Assembly: GCA_041559015.1 (NCBI GenBank)
Contig: JBFFED010000004.1
Coordinates: 7,630 to 71,629 of the forward strand
Length of the DNA stretch: 64,000 nucleotides
Direction of reading: 5' to 3'
Source: COMBO-56-21 sp041559015
GTDB taxonomy: Archaea > Thermoplasmatota > Thermoplasmata > UBA10834
Below the pieces are notes generated by a model. That model had not been told where the DNA came from and ran no database searches. It saw nothing but the letters and a program-made list of their open reading frames with translations. The translations under genes were made by a program, and so were the position numbers. How positions within the stretch are numbered: the first letter of the stretch is position 1; each line of letters starts with the position of its first letter. Shown one piece after another: positions 33,082-41,284 of this stretch.

Positions 33082-36000
33082 TCAGCCTGTGACGACCATC
33101 GGGGTCGCTATCACTATCGTCACGAACGGGTTCTTCACCTTTCCTTCCGGCCTGTCGTTCTTCCACTCGTGCACCGCGAAGTACCTCCAGGACATGCCAC
33201 TGTCAGTCCAGAGGTTCATGTAGAACCCGATGTTCGAGATGTAGTATCCCGTCACGGATGTAATCGACAGGTTCGTTGCGAGGATGTCGGTGTATCCGTC
33301 GCCGTTCATGTCGACCGCGTCGAACAACGTCGGGGCGATGTCCGTGTAGTACGGCCTGACGCCGGACAGGCGGGAGCTTGGGTTCACATAGAACGATGTG
33401 TTTCCCGGAGGCTCGCCCGGCTGAAGGCCCCACAGGCTGCCATCGAGCGTCCTGTAGACCTTCCAGATAGAGTTGCTCGCGATGGCGTCGTTGTGCTTCG
33501 CCACTACCACTTCCAGGAACGTGGAGTTGCCGTCGATGTTCGCGCCCCTCACGCAGGTCCAGCTGGGATCGGATACCACGCCCACCGCCGTGTAGCCCGC
33601 AAAGGTGTCAGTGAACACGCCGACCATGTCTATGTCTATGTAGTCCCTGATCGTGCCGCTTGCATTGGACAGCAACGAGTCCGTCACCTTCAGGTAGATC
33701 GCCTTGCCCATGGCTGTCGCCGGGAGGGCGTATTCGTAGTACTCGTATTCGGATCCGAACACTGTCAGTATCGGCGTGTAGGCAGTGCCGTCTATCGAGT
33801 ACCAGATGTAGAAGACCTCCTGAGGCGAACCGCCCTCAGCGCCTGTCTTGGCGTACAGCCTCAACTCCAGGTCGGCCCTGTTCGGCAACGTGTCGAACTT
33901 CATGGTCATCACGACACAACCCGGATAGGGGTTGGTTCCGGTCTCGATGAACCTTATCGCCGCACCGTCGACGAGCTGCGTGTTCTCGACGGTACCGCTC
34001 TCCACCGTGCCTGCCTCTACCTTAGGAATCCAGCCGGGGAGATCATAGTCCAGGGTTGTCTGTGACCCGGTCTGCTCCGTGTAGTAGTTGACGTTCACTC
34101 CGTTGAACCCGCCTGCAAAGGCGCTGCTGGTCGTGTCCGCGGTCAGGATATCGAGGTTCCCGTCTTTGTTCATGTCCTCGAGATCGATGTCCTCGGTGGC
34201 GGTTCCTGTCGACACGGCGAACCTCCCCCTCTCCTGGAAGTACGGGACAAGCGCGAGGTCGAAGGTGTAGCTCAGGTCGTATATGGATATCTTCTTGCCG
34301 CCCAGCACGACCAGGTCTGCCCTCCCGTCTCCGGTCATATCCGCGAGCTCGATCTTCGCCACCGGCGTGCCCCAGCTCTGGCCGACCGGCGCGGTGTAGA
34401 GCATGCCTCTGGAACCGTACTTCGCCTCGTAGAGCACTATCTGGCCGTACGAGTTGGTATAGGCGAAGTCGTTGTTGCCGTCCCCGCTGAAATCGCCTAT
34501 GGATATCCACGTGATATGGTAGTCGTATCCGTCAGGCCTTGAGAGAAGGCTCGCCGACTGCCACGTCCCGAAGGTATTCAGGGTGTTCTCGAAGAACATC
34601 AGGTAGTTGCTGGCCGCGACACCCATGATGATGTCCTTGTCCCCGTCGGCATCGATATCGCCGACCGCCATCGCGGTCACGGTGTAATCCGTGTTGTCCC
34701 CCGGGGTGCTCTCGGACAGCCACAGCACCCTGGTACTGAACAGGAGATTGTTCTGTATGAAGTACAGATACTCCCTGGTGTTGAAGTTGCTCTGGCCAGT
34801 GGCCATCCCTGAGGTGCCAGCAGCAAAGTCCGCACGCTGGCCCGCACCGGTTATGAACACCTGGGCGGAGAGCGAGTATATGCCCTCGTTGGAGTCGTTC
34901 AGCTTGGATATGAACAGGTTGTAGGAGTTGATGCCGGCCCTCCACTGGACTCCGTTGTTCATCCTTAGATCCACGCTGAAGTTGTAATGCGTGGCGTCGA
35001 GCCGCCAGACCTTGGAAATCATGCTCCCAGCGGGCGGGGTGCCGTATAACTCCGTCGCGCCCGTCATGTCCTTGATCCTCACCTCGGCCAGTGTCGGGCT
35101 GGGCGGGTTATCGGTGTTCTGGACCTCTATGGAGACATAGATCCTGCACGAGTCAGAGGAGGCGACCTTGAACGAGCTCGTCCTGTTGCCCCACTCCTCA
35201 GTGTAGGCGCTGTCCTTGTAGAGCGTTACCTTCGGCCAGAAGGATATCGAGGAGGTCGGATCGTCCACGAGTATCATTGGCTGCTGCTCGAAGGCCCGCT
35301 GGGGCGCGCCCGGGCTCGGGGTGTTCTTCAGCGTTATGAACAATGTGTACGCGCTGGGGGGCAGAGGGCTGGTATTGAACTGGCACTCGTAGATGTATAT
35401 CCCACCGCCCGTGCCGGACATCGGATAGAACGGCCTGGCGGCCGTGCTGAGGTTCCAGAACAACGGTTGGATGGGCATGTTGGTCCTGGTATCCACCACG
35501 ACCAGGGTGTTCTGTGAGAGTATGTTGTTCAGAGTCATACTGGCCACGCGGACGAATACCAGGTGGTCCTTGGTGAAAGTTGTCTGCGGGGCCAACACAT
35601 TGGCGACCCCGAGCGGCCTGCTGCCGTTGTACATCTCCTCGTATATGCCGTATCCCTGGTTGTCGAAGAACCATGTGAGGTACGCCGGCAGGAAGCTGTC
35701 ACCAGAGTAGAGGATCTCGTCCGGGTTAGGGATCCGCACAGGCTGCACTGGCAGCACGGTCACGGTCATGATGAACGAGGATGCTGAGACGTGTCCCGCA
35801 AGGTCCACGGCGTACACCATTATGACACCGCCATCGAGCTCGCTGGAGCCGAGTTCCCTGTCATAGACATCCGAGAAGTTCCATCCGAACGTCGAGCCCG
35901 AGACTGAGTTCGGGTATCTCCTCTCGAAGCCTGCACCCTCGAGGTCTGAGGAGTCTATCCACACGCCGTTCGTCGTGTTGAGGTCGTTGTCCGGATCGGT

Positions 36001-36570
36001 TATGGTCGCGAAGAACCAGAAGTCGTCCCATTCCTTGACTGCGTCAGGCGTGGGCGTGTTCGGGTCGGAGTCGATATACCGCTGTAGGATGTTGGGCGCA
36101 TTGCCTCCGCTACCACCGGTAACCTGGCTGGTCCATATCATGGAGCTCTTCCGCAGGTCCAGCACGATTACGGTCACCTTGCTCGAGTAACTCACGTTGT
36201 CAAGGGTCTTCTTCCAGGCCGTCCCGGTGTTCCAGACGCCGGAGTTCATGCTGGGATCGCCGGACAGGTTGTACCTATAGAAGACGTTGTCGATGTCCAC
36301 GAGCACGATGGTCTCGTCTGCCCTGAGTGTTGCGCCTCCGGCATGTACTATGGTCAGGTTGGCCTTCTCGCCGTTGTCCCAGAACATGATGCTCGCTGAG
36401 AAAGACGCTTTGGTGGTCTGTTCCGGAACGGGCATCTGCTGTACGAAGGCGATAATGCTGCTGAATAGCACGACCGTGATCGCGAGAATCATGATGTTGC
36501 CGACGACCTCGGAAACACCCTCATTGTTCTTCCAAGACTTCTTCTTCCGAACATCGACGTACATCTTCAT
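33082..36570 (-). CDS. Pilin-anchored giant exoprotein with FG-GAP/VCBS repeats
   Basis: An 1162-residue surface protein. Residues 1-45 are a type IV pilin-like N-terminus: Lys-rich start, then NEGVSEVVGN and a long hydrophobic helix (about 20-43), as in archaeal pilins (DUF1628) cut by a prepilin peptidase. The rest is extracellular: beta-rich segments (about 60-600), then repeated calcium-loop motifs such as DIDADGDKDI, DFSGDGNNDF, DMTGDGRADL, DMNKDGNLDI and DMNGDGYTDI, typical of FG-GAP beta-propellers. A minus TATA box (36631-36640) and GGAGG precede the ATG. It is divergent from an HTH-NTPase. Confidence 0.85.
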   Translation of the reverse strand: MKMYVDVRKKKSWKNNEGVSEVVGNIMILAITVVLFSSIIAFVQQMPVPEQTTKASFSASIMFWDNGEKANLTIVHAGGATLRADETIVLVDIDNVFYRYNLSGDPSMNSGVWNTGTAWKKTLDNVSYSSKVTVIVLDLRKSSMIWTSQVTGGSGGNAPNILQRYIDSDPNTPTPDAVKEWDDFWFFATITDPDNDLNTTNGVWIDSSDLEGAGFERRYPNSVSGSTFGWNFSDVYDRELGSSELDGGVIMVYAVDLAGHVSASSFIMTVTVLPVQPVRIPNPDEILYSGDSFLPAYLTWFFDNQGYGIYEEMYNGSRPLGVANVLAPQTTFTKDHLVFVRVASMTLNNILSQNTLVVVDTRTNMPIQPLFWNLSTAARPFYPMSGTGGGIYIYECQFNTSPLPPSAYTLFITLKNTPSPGAPQRAFEQQPMILVDDPTSSISFWPKVTLYKDSAYTEEWGNRTSSFKVASSDSCRIYVSIEVQNTDNPPSPTLAEVRIKDMTGATELYGTPPAGSMISKVWRLDATHYNFSVDLRMNNGVQWRAGINSYNLFISKLNDSNEGIYSLSAQVFITGAGQRADFAAGTSGMATGQSNFNTREYLYFIQNNLLFSTRVLWLSESTPGDNTDYTVTAMAVGDIDADGDKDIIMGVAASNYLMFFENTLNTFGTWQSASLLSRPDGYDYHITWISIGDFSGDGNNDFAYTNSYGQIVLYEAKYGSRGMLYTAPVGQSWGTPVAKIELADMTGDGRADLVVLGGKKISIYDLSYTFDLALVPYFQERGRFAVSTGTATEDIDLEDMNKDGNLDILTADTTSSAFAGGFNGVNVNYYTEQTGSQTTLDYDLPGWIPKVEAGTVESGTVENTQLVDGAAIRFIETGTNPYPGCVVMTMKFDTLPNRADLELRLYAKTGAEGGSPQEVFYIWYSIDGTAYTPILTVFGSEYEYYEYALPATAMGKAIYLKVTDSLLSNASGTIRDYIDIDMVGVFTDTFAGYTAVGVVSDPSWTCVRGANIDGNSTFLEVVVAKHNDAIASNSIWKVYRTLDGSLWGLQPGEPPGNTSFYVNPSSRLSGVRPYYTDIAPTLFDAVDMNGDGYTDILATNLSITSVTGYYISNIGFYMNLWTDSGMSWRYFAVHEWKNDRPEGKVKNPFVTIVIATPMVVTG

Positions 36571-36630
36571 CGGCCTCCGGGGGGGAGAGAATCCTAACTC
36601 ATTTGCTAGTCCGATTCAACGTGTTGGACC

Positions 36631-36640
36631 GTATATAAAC
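36631..36640 (-). promoter_or_regulatory. TATA box of the pilin-anchored exoprotein
   Basis: Minus strand GTTTATATAC. Expected start near 36609; leader about 38 nt with a CCGGAGG ribosome site just before ATG 36570. Confidence 0.6.
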
Positions 36641-36723
36641 ATGTTGAGGTCATTACCAACTACCAGTCGAACGGCCAAACGTCCGCTGAGCGCTCGTCCG
36701 CGTCCCGCGCGCGCACACGAACG

Positions 36724-36733
36724 GTTATATAAA
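36724..36733 (+). promoter_or_regulatory. TATA box of the HTH-NTPase gene
   Basis: GTTATATAAA on the plus strand; its centre is 27 nt before ATG 36756, so the mRNA is probably leaderless. Confidence 0.6.
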
Positions 36734-36755
36734 CACAGTCGCATGACAATCACCG

Positions 36756-37889
36756 ATGCCGGAGCCTGGCCAGCTGAGCGTCAACGACAGGGTTCTTCTG
36801 CACATATCCAGGTTCGCGACTGACATTGAGCCGGAGGAGTATCCCCCGGATTGCACTCAGGCGGGGATAGCCGTCGCAGTGGGTATATCCCGCACGCATG
36901 TCCCCAGATCTGTCAAGGGTCTGATGAAGGAGGGGCTTGTCACCGAGCTGACCGCCCGGGTCAGGGGCCACGAGAGGAGGATGAGCGTCTACACGGTCTC
37001 CACCGAAGGGCTCAGGGCCGCGGACAGCCTTTGGCGAACGGCGCAGACACAGGAGTTCTCCGTCCTCAAGGACGGTTCCGTCATCCGTATGACGGGGCGG
37101 AGTATCGAGGAGAAGGTCGGGAGGAAGAAGGCGATAGCTGCCATCTCGCAGATGCGCGATGGTGTCCTGACCATAGAGGAGAGAAGGCGCTCGCCAGTGA
37201 GAGCCCTCGAGGATGCGCCGCACCTCGACAAATTCTACGGACGCGAGGCTGAGCTTGAGAGCATGGACAGATTCATGGACTCGGATTCCAGGATCCTCGT
37301 GGTCCTTGGGAACAAGGGTTACGGCACCACCGCGCTGACCCGCAAGTTCGTGGATAGTCAAGACGAAGAGGATGTCCTCTGGGTGGGCCTGAACGAACGC
37401 ACAACAGTCGAGGATATCGAGGAGAGGCTGGTCCGGTTCGGCCGGAGGATCGATAAGAGTGTCCAGGACTCGAAAGGAGTGCTGGGACTTGACAACGCGC
37501 TCCTGATATTCGACGATTACTTCTCGGTATCAGAAGGCGTCGTGGAGTTCTTCGGATGGCTGGTGGAGAACGCCGGGGCCGCCAAGGTGATTATCAACGC
37601 GAGGCAGGAAACCCCCGCGTACAATTGGTTCTACCGTAGGAAGAATGTGGACTCCGGCGTTGTGCAGGAGCTCAGGATCAAGGGCCTGGACGCCGCAAGC
37701 TCCAGGAGACTGATTGGGAACGACTGGATCGAGCCGGACGCTCTGAAGAGGATCATGATGATCACGCACGGGCAGCCTATGGTGCTCAGGATGCTCAGGG
37801 AGGAGGACCAGAAAGGGTTGAAGAAGAACACGCTCTTCACGCCCGAGGAGATCAGGTATCTCCTCTTCCTGAAAGCGAAGGTGGAGTGA
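36756..37889 (+). CDS. HTH regulator fused to an NTPase-like domain with altered P-loop
   Basis: A 377-residue protein. Residues about 10-75 form a MarR/winged-helix domain (QAGIAVAVGISRTHVPRSVKGLMKEGLV). After a linker, FYGREAELESMDRFM begins an archaeal AAA/STAND-like ATPase: strand VVLGNKGYGTTAL occupies the Walker A position but has T in place of the invariant Lys (G-x-x-G-x-G-K-T), and ALLIFDDYF resembles Walker B. The C-terminal part has a helical domain. A regulator of the divergent exoprotein gene is a natural guess from the shared 185-bp intergenic region, but unproven. Confidence 0.7.
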   Translation: MPEPGQLSVNDRVLLHISRFATDIEPEEYPPDCTQAGIAVAVGISRTHVPRSVKGLMKEGLVTELTARVRGHERRMSVYTVSTEGLRAADSLWRTAQTQEFSVLKDGSVIRMTGRSIEEKVGRKKAIAAISQMRDGVLTIEERRRSPVRALEDAPHLDKFYGREAELESMDRFMDSDSRILVVLGNKGYGTTALTRKFVDSQDEEDVLWVGLNERTTVEDIEERLVRFGRRIDKSVQDSKGVLGLDNALLIFDDYFSVSEGVVEFFGWLVENAGAAKVIINARQETPAYNWFYRRKNVDSGVVQELRIKGLDAASSRRLIGNDWIEPDALKRIMMITHGQPMVLRMLREEDQKGLKKNTLFTPEEIRYLLFLKAKVE

Positions 37890-37898
37890 CCTGCGGCT

Positions 37899-38432
37899 TT
37901 ACCACTCGACGCCCTTCCTCGACTTGCCCCCTCGATCGAACGGGTGCTTCCAGCTGTCTATGACTGACACGTAGTCCGCGTAATCGATGAACTCGAGGGG
38001 GGCGTTCCTCCCGGTCAGAACGACCTCGATATCTCTTCCCCTGGCCTCCAGCACGTCCATGACCGCCCCCGCCTCGAGAAGGCCGAACGAGACTGCGACA
38101 TTGACCTCGTCCAGTACGAGGAGGGCACACTCGCGCCTGGCCAGAAGAGCACTGACCTGTTCGAGGGCGTCCTTGGCGCACTTGACGTCTTCCTCGGTAA
38201 TCTTCTTGGGGTCGACGAACCTCCCCGTCCCGAACTGAAAGACCTGGACCCCGGGGAGATTCTTCGCGGCCCTCACCTCGCCCGTGGTCTCGCCCGTCTT
38301 CATGAACTGCACGATGCAGACCTTGACCCCGTGTCCAGAGGCGCGCAATGCCAGGCCGAAGGCAGCCGTGGTCTTGCCCTTCCCGGGGCCAGTAATCACG
38401 TGCACCTTGCCCAGGTACTCCGAGTCGCTCAT
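37899..38432 (-). CDS. cobO: Cob(I)yrinic acid a,c-diamide adenosyltransferase
   Basis: A 177-residue CobA/CobO/BtuR-type adenosyltransferase. P-loop ITGPGKGKTTAAFGLALRASGHG (about 13-35, shown in part), VCIVQFMKTGETTGE, LLVLDEVNVAVSFGLL and VLTGRNAPLEFIDYADYVS are the conserved blocks. It transfers the 5'-deoxyadenosyl group from ATP to cobalt during cobalamin synthesis or salvage. Start ATG 38432; an 18-residue in-frame extension upstream overlaps the DUF835 gene and lacks similarity. It is the last gene of the minus-strand V4R-KaiC-DUF835 run, 40 nt downstream. Confidence 0.88.
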   Translation of the reverse strand: MSDSEYLGKVHVITGPGKGKTTAAFGLALRASGHGVKVCIVQFMKTGETTGEVRAAKNLPGVQVFQFGTGRFVDPKKITEEDVKCAKDALEQVSALLARRECALLVLDEVNVAVSFGLLEAGAVMDVLEARGRDIEVVLTGRNAPLEFIDYADYVSVIDSWKHPFDRGGKSRKGVEW

Positions 38433-38472
38433 CTGCCTGGAAAGGCACTTGCAGGTAGAAAAACCGACGCCC

Positions 38473-38979
38473 CTAGGAGCCGCCAAAGAGCCGATGCTCC
38501 CCCGGCGTCGAGAACTCCCGTTCGAGGAGCCCTAGCTGCTGTGTCTCGAAGGTGCGGGAATCGATGGGCACGAGGAGGAATGCTCCTGACATCGCAACCT
38601 CCTCGTTCGTGAGCTGGACCGCCTTCATCACCGCCGCGAACCCGTTCTCCGTGACCAGGTACTCCAGGCCATCCAGGAGCACGACCGCTCCGGGGTTCGC
38701 GTTGATGAAATCGGAAATCGTGCTGTGTATCTTCATCAGCCTCGTAGGCTCGAGGCTCATGATCCCTCCGGTCGGCCTTGCAGACTTCGCTATCCACATG
38801 ACTGGGCAGTCGAGGCCGTGGATCTGCTGCACCCTTGTCGGGTGCGTCCGGGTTATGACGAGCCCCCGCCTGGCCTCTGACACCAGCCTCTTGAAGGCCT
38901 CGAAGGCCTTCGAGACTGCGTTCTCCGTGAAAAGATACGAACTGCCACCTTTCAGGATCGGCTCTTCTTCGTGGCTCAT
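38473..38979 (-). CDS. DUF835 protein
   Basis: A 168-residue protein made of a DUF835 domain: GSSYLFTENAVSKAFEAF, RRGLVITRTHP, CPVMWIAKS, then VLLDGLEYLVTENGFAAVMKAVQ and AFLLVPIDSRTFETQQLGLLEREF. This KaiC/RecA-like but P-loop-free domain occurs in archaeal sensory proteins of unknown activity. It sits 9 nt behind a KaiC-like ATPase on the same strand. Confidence 0.82.
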   Translation of the reverse strand: MSHEEEPILKGGSSYLFTENAVSKAFEAFKRLVSEARRGLVITRTHPTRVQQIHGLDCPVMWIAKSARPTGGIMSLEPTRLMKIHSTISDFINANPGAVVLLDGLEYLVTENGFAAVMKAVQLTNEEVAMSGAFLLVPIDSRTFETQQLGLLEREFSTPGEHRLFGGS

Positions 38980-38988
38980 GAGAGTGCT

Positions 38989-39663
38989 CTATCTGAGGCC
39001 GGCCTGCACGGCGAGGCCTTCGTCAGTGATATCAATCAGCTGCCTGCCCGTGGTGTGCTTGGTCCCCCTCATCTTGAGGACCTCAAGGAACTTGCGTCTG
39101 ACCTTCTCCTCTTCCGGGTAGGACAGCATTATGACGCCGTCGACCATGTACGATTCCTGGCTGTGGGAGATGTCGTCGTAGGACATCTCGGCGGTGACGA
39201 GTGTGAGGCTCTCGAACCCCTTGAGGCAGGAGAAGAGTTCGTGCATGAACTCCCTGGTCTCCCCCCTCCACTGCAACATGTCGGTCATAGGGGTGATAGG
39301 GTCAATGACTATCCTCTTCGGCTGGTACTGCTCGATGTGTTTCCGGATGATCCCCAGCATGTCGCTCGGGTTCTTCAGGAGCGTCGGCCCGATGTCGATG
39401 AAGTTCACCGCGCCCTTCTCGACCATCTCCTGGTTGTAGAATGAGAACGAGGACAGGAACTTCTGCACGAGCCACTGGGGCTCCGAGATGGCGGTGATGT
39501 AGAGCCCCTTCTCGCCCTGGTGGGCCCCGTGGAACAGGCTCTGGACCGCGAGTGTGGTCTTCCCCGTCCCAGGCTCACCGGCGATGAGTACCGCCGACGG
39601 AAACGGGAACCCGCCCTGGAGCATGCCGTCCAACCCCGGTATGCCCGTCGTCTTCCTGGTCAT
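38989..39663 (-). CDS. KaiC-like RecA-superfamily ATPase
   Basis: A 224-residue single-domain KaiC-type ATPase. Start TTGIPGLDGMLQGGFPFPS, Walker A AGEPGTGKTTLAVQ (about 28-41), Walker B RIVIDPITPM (about 118-127), and a C-terminal GVIMLSYPEEEKVRR strand. It lacks the second KaiC domain and the phosphorylated S/T pair cannot be assigned. Such ATPases in archaea act in signalling. Starts one base after the V4R stop, so tightly cotranscribed. Confidence 0.85.
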   Translation of the reverse strand: MTRKTTGIPGLDGMLQGGFPFPSAVLIAGEPGTGKTTLAVQSLFHGAHQGEKGLYITAISEPQWLVQKFLSSFSFYNQEMVEKGAVNFIDIGPTLLKNPSDMLGIIRKHIEQYQPKRIVIDPITPMTDMLQWRGETREFMHELFSCLKGFESLTLVTAEMSYDDISHSQESYMVDGVIMLSYPEEEKVRRKFLEVLKMRGTKHTTGRQLIDITDEGLAVQAGLR

Positions 39664-39664
39664 C

Positions 39665-40072
39665 TCACAGCACCTCCGTGTCTATGACAAACACGCACTT
39701 GTCGTCGCCCTTGGACACACACTTGCGCTCATGGCAGTAGACGTCCTTGCCTGTACGGTCCTCGAACACCTTGGCCAGTATGCCTCTGAGCATGTGACAT
39801 GTGGGGGTGTCGGCGTTGGACGCCTCGATGGACCCGCCCGCGGTTATCGTGTCTCCCTCGAAGACGATGTCGATGACCCAGCCCTCCTTCATCAGCGCCT
39901 CGCGAACCCTGGTGAGCTCGGAACCCGTGCTCCTCAGCAGTCTGTCGCCGATGATGCGCCCGCTCCTGTAGAACATCCCGTGCGAAGCGAATGTCATCAC
40001 GGTCTCGTAAAGCCTCTTGATCTCGACGAGCTCCTCACGGCGCAGCCTTATGGCCCTCTCTGGTTGCTCCAT
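39665..40072 (-). CDS. V4R-domain sensor protein
   Basis: A 135-residue V4R (4-vinyl reductase) domain protein. Helices near the start (LVEIKRLYETVMTFASHGMFYRSG), then the strand-rich part and the C-terminal ECHERKCVSKGDDKCVF-like motif (HERKCVSKGDDKCVF), the conserved V4R cysteine cluster that may bind metal or hydrocarbon ligands. A minus-strand GGTATAAG at 40116-40123 precedes it. As first gene of the V4R-KaiC-DUF835 run it may provide the input signal. Start set at ATG 40072. Confidence 0.75.
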   Translation of the reverse strand: MEQPERAIRLRREELVEIKRLYETVMTFASHGMFYRSGRIIGDRLLRSTGSELTRVREALMKEGWVIDIVFEGDTITAGGSIEASNADTPTCHMLRGILAKVFEDRTGKDVYCHERKCVSKGDDKCVFVIDTEVL

Positions 40073-40202
40073 ACGACACACCTGGTCCGGGGGAGCTTCA
40101 ATCACTAAGTCGGGACTTATACCTTTTGGTACGGTTCCGCCGGAAGCGAATGGCTGGCTCGAGACAGATTAATCTACCTCCAAGCAGTTCGCTGACGATG
40201 TG

Positions 40203-40739
40203 ATGGAGGTAGAGGCCAAGTTCCGGTCCCCTGGGAACGACAAGATGGAGAAGGCGCTCACCCGGCTCGGGGCGAAGAAGGTGTTCTCTGGTAGCATGGA
40301 GGACATCTACTTCGTCCACCCGGCCCGTGACTTCGGCCGGACGGACGAGGCCCTGAGGCTCCGGAGGACGGAGGCGGACTCGGAGCTGACATACAAGGGC
40401 CCACGGATGCCCTCGACCACAGGTAAGTCCCGAGAGGAGATCACTCTGAAGGTGAGCGACCCCCTCGCCGCTCAGAGGATCGTCGAGCGGCTGGGGTTCA
40501 AGGAAGGCTTCACAGTGACGAAGAGGCGGGACAGCTACATCTATGACAAACTCCGGATAGAGCTCGATTTGGTGGACGGCCTAGGGGAGTTCGTCGAGCT
40601 GGAGGTGCTCACGGAATCACCTGAGAGGTCACTGGCGCTACTTGAGTCCGTGACCAATGAGCTGGGACTTGACAGGCCGGAGCCACTAACATACCTCGAG
40701 CTCCTGCTGAAGAAGGCAGAGGCTCAGAGAGGAAAATGA
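40203..40739 (+). CDS. CYTH-domain (CyaB class IV adenylate cyclase-like) protein
   Basis: A 178-residue CYTH protein. The N-terminal EVEAKF is the E-x-E-x-K metal/phosphate signature; further family blocks are RTDEALRLRRTE, ELTYKGPR, SREEITLKVSD, GFTVTKRRDSYIYDKLRIELDLVDGLGEFVELEV, where paired basic and acidic residues line the tunnel. CYTH enzymes are triphosphatases or class IV adenylate cyclases; archaeal members are mostly uncharacterised. ATG 40203 with an in-frame GTG at 40200; GATTAAT at 40167-40173 is about 30 nt upstream. Confidence 0.85.
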   Translation: MEVEAKFRSPGNDKMEKALTRLGAKKVFSGSMEDIYFVHPARDFGRTDEALRLRRTEADSELTYKGPRMPSTTGKSREEITLKVSDPLAAQRIVERLGFKEGFTVTKRRDSYIYDKLRIELDLVDGLGEFVELEVLTESPERSLALLESVTNELGLDRPEPLTYLELLLKKAEAQRGK

Positions 40740-40802
40740 GAAATGGGGGATGGGACGAGGCCTGGTCCCTCGCCCTTGTTGCGCCGGACGCGAGGCCCGC
40801 GC

Positions 40803-40824
40803 AGCCCGCCCGCTGCGGCGGGCT
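40803..40824. repeat. 8-bp GC hairpin at the stop codon of the 82-residue gene
   Basis: AGCCCGCC, loop CGCTGC, GGCGGGCT; the stem reaches the stop codon of the minus-strand gene. No T-run follows, so it is not an intrinsic-type terminator; it could stabilise the 3' end of that mRNA. Confidence 0.5.
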
Positions 40825-41072
40825 CAGAGCTTGTTGATCTTGTCCGTGACGAACGCCTTTATGTTGGGGTCGTCAGGGATCGTTATAGACTTCTTGTACT
40901 TCTCGCTCCCATCCGGGAGGAAGTAACCCCTGGATACTGAGATGAACTCGCTCACGCCCTCATCCGTGATTGCCTTCTTCCGTGCCACTTCCAAGAAGTT
41001 GTTCTTTCCGAACGGTATCTTCTCGGCGCTCAGCGTTTCGAACTGCACTTTGGTCTCCTTCTCGTCATCCAT
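40824..41072 (-). CDS. Small conserved-looking protein (82 aa)
   Basis: An 82-residue soluble protein with a mixed strand pattern: FLEVARKKAI, FISVSRGYFLPDGSEKYKKSITIPDDPNIKAFV. No known motif is seen; it has good ribosome site GGAGG before ATG 41072 and a clear TATA box upstream. Function unknown. Confidence 0.65.
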   Translation of the reverse strand: MDDEKETKVQFETLSAEKIPFGKNNFLEVARKKAITDEGVSEFISVSRGYFLPDGSEKYKKSITIPDDPNIKAFVTDKINKL

Positions 41073-41116
41073 TCGTTAGCCTCCATTGTAGTGGGCGGCC
41101 CTCGAATATAGTCGTC

Positions 41117-41125
41117 GAATATAAA
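41117..41125 (-). promoter_or_regulatory. TATA box of the 82-residue gene
   Basis: Minus strand TTTATATTC, with a second TATATTCGA at 41102-41110; direct repeats of TCGAATATA (plus strand) occur twice, 14 bp apart. Expected start near 41095. Confidence 0.5.
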
Positions 41126-41284
41126 CGTTCGTTGCGGGAGGACTGCGTCCAGGCATCACAGGTCGCACAGCCACATGCGCCCGTGGAGATCATTCGGCTG
41201 GTGCGCGGGCATGGCCAGCACATCAGACGATGCATCTCCGGTGGCAGATAGAGTAATATAGACTGCATTTCGTTCGAGCTGGAC

